Positions 39,282 through 41,098 of a stretch of 41,098 bases of DNA are shown one piece after another. The notes below the pieces were generated by a model that worked only from the letters and a program-made list of their open reading frames with translations, was not told where the DNA came from and ran no database searches. Each line of letters opens with the position of its first letter. Positions within the stretch are counted from its first letter, which is position 1. Source of the stretch: a virus; IMG/VR virus record IMGVR_UViG_3300033153_013458, positions 1 through 41,098 of that record; one strand, given 5' to 3'. Made by a program: the position numbers and the translations under genes.

Positions 39282-39863
39282 ATGAAAAAATTAAGAGAAT
39301 ATGCGAATCAACATAATGTCACCTATCGAACCGCTTACAATCACTTCAAAGCTGGACTCATTGAGAATGCCTATCAATTGCCAACAGGAACAATTGTAAT
39401 TCCAGATTCTTACCAGCCACCAGTCCAGGATTATGTCGTCACTTATGCAAGAGTTTCATCATCAGAGAACAAAAGCAATCTTGAAAAACAATCAAAACGA
39501 ATTCGAGATTTTTGTGCTGCTAAAGGTTGGATCATTCGAGAAGGCATTGAAGAAGTTGGTTCTGGAATTAACGAAAATCGCAAGAAATTGGACAAGATTC
39601 TCACTGAAAGAAAAGCCACTAAAATCGTAGTCGAGCATAAAGACCGCCTCACGAGATTTGGCTTCAGTTACATCGAAAAATTATGTGATAGATTCGGATG
39701 TGAAATCGTCGTCATCAACCAAGTTGAGAATGGAAAAGAAGATCTTCTTCAAGATTTCATTTCAATCATCACTAGCTTCTGTGCCAAGATTTATGGACTT
39801 CGAAGAAGCAAGAGGAAAACAGAGAAAATTATTCGAGAATTGCAAAATGAAAAAAGAGTCTAA
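39282..39863 (+). CDS. tnpA: IS607-family serine recombinase (transposase)
   Basis: The 193-residue protein opens with a MerR-like helix-turn-helix (LREYANQHNVTYRTAYNHF) and has the small serine-recombinase core YARVSSSENKSNLEKQ with candidate nucleophile Ser59 or Ser60. EEVGSGINENRKKL, VVEHKDRLTRFGF and FISIITSFCAKIYGLRRSKRK follow. This domain order, DNA-binding at the N-terminus and catalysis after it, is the IS607 hallmark. It forms a Ser-DNA link and moves the element by site-specific recombination with little target preference. It overlaps tnpB by 17 bases and appears intact. Confidence 0.93.
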   Translation: MKKLREYANQHNVTYRTAYNHFKAGLIENAYQLPTGTIVIPDSYQPPVQDYVVTYARVSSSENKSNLEKQSKRIRDFCAAKGWIIREGIEEVGSGINENRKKLDKILTERKATKIVVEHKDRLTRFGFSYIEKLCDRFGCEIVVINQVENGKEDLLQDFISIITSFCAKIYGLRRSKRKTEKIIRELQNEKRV

Positions 39864-41076
39864 CACTTTCTTTAAATCATCGACATGCTCCCTCAGATTT
39901 TCTAATTCAGGAAAAATTGACAGTCTCGATCTTTTTATTTCCGAATTCAGAAAAGTCTGTCAGATTTTCATTGACAAGTTCTGGAATGTCGAGAAAATTC
40001 CAAATCTAGTTCCAAGAGAATTCACTTCCAACATCGACACCTGGCTTTCGGCAAGAGCCATTCAAGCAGCCGCAAAACAGGCTTCTGGCATCGTCAGAGG
40101 CACAAGAAAAAAACAGGGACAACGACGATTCAAGCATCAAGAACTTTTCTCGAAGGGAATGTTCAAAAAAGCAAGAATTCTTCAGAAAATCATCGAAAAA
40201 AACGAATGTTCAAAACCAGATATTCAATCTCTCCAGCCTAATCTGGACTCAAGATTTATCACGATTGATCTTGACAATGAAACATCTTTTGACGGCTGGA
40301 TTGTTCTTTCAAGTCTTGGAAATTCTCTCAAGATCGAGATTCCTTTTCAGAGGACAAGACATTTCAATTGGATGGAAAGTCGTGGTTCGAGAAAATCTGG
40401 ACTTCAATTGTCTTCCTCAAAAGCGACTTTCACATTCGAGATTGAGAAACCTCCACAGAAGGAAAAAGGTTCTACGATTGGTCTTGACATTGGAATGAAA
40501 TCAATTTTCACGGCTTCAGATGGTCAAGTCAGTCATCAGGATCGTCATGGTTGGAATCTTGAGAGCATTCAGAGAAAGCTATCAAGACGCAAGAAAGGTT
40601 CAGTTGGATTTCGCAAGGCTCAGGATCACCGAAAGAATCATATCAACTGGTCGATCAACCAGTTGAATTTCAAGAATGTCAAGATTTTAAGAATTGAGAG
40701 GATGAAGCATTTGAGACAGGGCAGGAGATCTTCTCGTCTCATGACTCATTGGACTTACAAGAGCATCTTTGAGAAGTTGACAGACGTTTGCTTAGAATCT
40801 GGTGTCCAGATTCAACAAGTGTCTCCGACTTTCACGAGTCAGAGATGTTCTAAGTGTGGATGGGTTCGTAAGAGGAATCGAAAGAAAAAGCAATTCAAGT
40901 GTGACGAATGTGGATTTGCCACCGACTCGGATTTGAATGCTTCTCTGAACATTTCTCTTGAGCTTCCTGCGATTTGCAAGAAGCAACGATTGTCTCGACC
41001 CAATTTAACTGGTTTTTATTGGGAAGAGACGACTCAGGAGCCTATAGTCCCTGAGGCTCGGAAAGCGGTTTCATAA
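39847..41076 (+). CDS. tnpB: TnpB RNA-guided nuclease (IS607-associated)
   Basis: ATG 39847 is chosen because it overlaps the tnpA end and gives a 409-residue protein of normal TnpB size; the frame is open upstream but that part lies inside tnpA. RuvC residues are present: Asp214 in GLDIGMKS, Glu284 in LRIERMKHL and Asp362 in TDSDLNAS. A four-Cys zinc finger (CSKCGWV and CDECG) lies between the second and third. The N-terminal part is the REC/wedge region with SARAIQAAAKQASGIVRG. TnpB cuts DNA at sites chosen by an omega-RNA from the element's 3' end, helping it persist. It is ancestral to Cas12. All key residues look intact. Confidence 0.92.
   Translation: MKKESNTFFKSSTCSLRFSNSGKIDSLDLFISEFRKVCQIFIDKFWNVEKIPNLVPREFTSNIDTWLSARAIQAAAKQASGIVRGTRKKQGQRRFKHQELFSKGMFKKARILQKIIEKNECSKPDIQSLQPNLDSRFITIDLDNETSFDGWIVLSSLGNSLKIEIPFQRTRHFNWMESRGSRKSGLQLSSSKATFTFEIEKPPQKEKGSTIGLDIGMKSIFTASDGQVSHQDRHGWNLESIQRKLSRRKKGSVGFRKAQDHRKNHINWSINQLNFKNVKILRIERMKHLRQGRRSSRLMTHWTYKSIFEKLTDVCLESGVQIQQVSPTFTSQRCSKCGWVRKRNRKKKQFKCDECGFATDSDLNASLNISLELPAICKKQRLSRPNLTGFYWEETTQEPIVPEARKAVS
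41033..41055 (+). ncRNA. Hairpin in the tnpB 3' end, probable part of the omega-RNA
   Basis: CTCAGG (41033-41038) pairs with CCTGAG (41050-41055), and GAGCC (41038-41042) can alternatively pair with GGCTC (41055-41059), allowing a pseudoknot-like switch. The omega-RNA of TnpB elements usually overlaps the gene's 3' end and runs past it; the window ends 22 bases after the stop, so the guide portion is outside. Confidence 0.4.
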
Positions 41077-41098
41077 ATTTCATAAAACTCGCAACTAT

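Larger units (their letters stand above)
39282..41098 (+). mobile_element. IS607-family element (tnpA + tnpB), ends not resolved
   Basis: An overlapping serine-recombinase tnpA and tnpB pair on the same strand defines an IS607-type element. IS607 elements lack long inverted repeats and target duplications, so the exact ends cannot be read here; the left end lies between 38941 and 39282, and the right end at or beyond the window edge. It lies immediately downstream of the capsid transcript terminator. Confidence 0.8.

Noticed and set aside
1-41098. CRISPR arrays, tRNA and rRNA genes
   Set aside because: No regularly spaced direct repeats, cloverleaf-like sequences with conserved T-loop, or rRNA segments were recognised by eye; a tRNA-scanning program was not available.

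Overview
The window looks like the virion-structure module of a large tailed phage (Caudoviricetes), or a prophage or metagenomic phage contig, of an unidentified AT-rich bacterial host. Every gene lies on the + strand, most are tightly packed or overlap by a few bases (ATGA, GTGA and TTGA junctions), and most encode proteins without recognisable enzymatic function. The core is recognisable from protein sequence: portal (15843-23078), prohead protease (27494-28966), a giant scaffold/core-like protein (31154-36172), a small decoration-like protein (36213-36797) and a major capsid protein split by an intron (36901-38870). No terminase, tRNA or CRISPR array was seen. The host cannot be named from this sequence.

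Layout. 1-260 holds the end of an upstream gene, a double hairpin resembling the right end of a TnpB-type element, and a possible 39-residue membrane peptide. 261-6212 is an overlapping run of small genes: a short CCA-adding-type nucleotidyltransferase, a Nudix-like protein, a DUF192 protein, zinc-ribbon and WYL-like proteins, and one gene broken by two compensating frameshifts. Several of these begin with the same short motif, MNWFKKIA. 6280-15834 holds larger virion-type proteins of unknown role. One is 1558 residues, carries an intein, and probably continues by a -1 shift on an A10 tract into the next reading frame. 15843-23078 is the portal. 23072-30860 holds unknown proteins, the protease and a free-standing homing endonuclease. 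30861-38870 carries terminators, a candidate structured leader RNA, the scaffold-like gene, the decoration-like gene and the capsid gene. 38871-41098 holds a terminator, a set of TATATA palindromes with a promoter, and an IS607-type element (tnpA, tnpB).

The most striking feature is the density of selfish elements in the essential head genes. The portal reading frame contains five inteins (four with LAGLIDADG endonucleases and one mini-intein), separated in two places by exteins of only 6 and 4 residues. About 1644 of its 2411 residues are intein, leaving a mature protein of about 767 residues, which also carries a DUF559/Vsr-like nuclease domain at its C-terminus. A sixth intein sits in the 1558-residue protein. 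A group I intron with its own LAGLIDADG gene interrupts the capsid gene; its P1 and P10 pairings fix both splice sites. A free-standing PD-(D/E)XK-type homing endonuclease follows the protease gene, and an IS607/TnpB element follows the capsid gene. Making a capsid therefore depends on one RNA splicing reaction and six protein splicing reactions. Intein and intron boundaries are read from conserved motifs and reconstructed host proteins; all functional statements come from family knowledge and have not been tested here.
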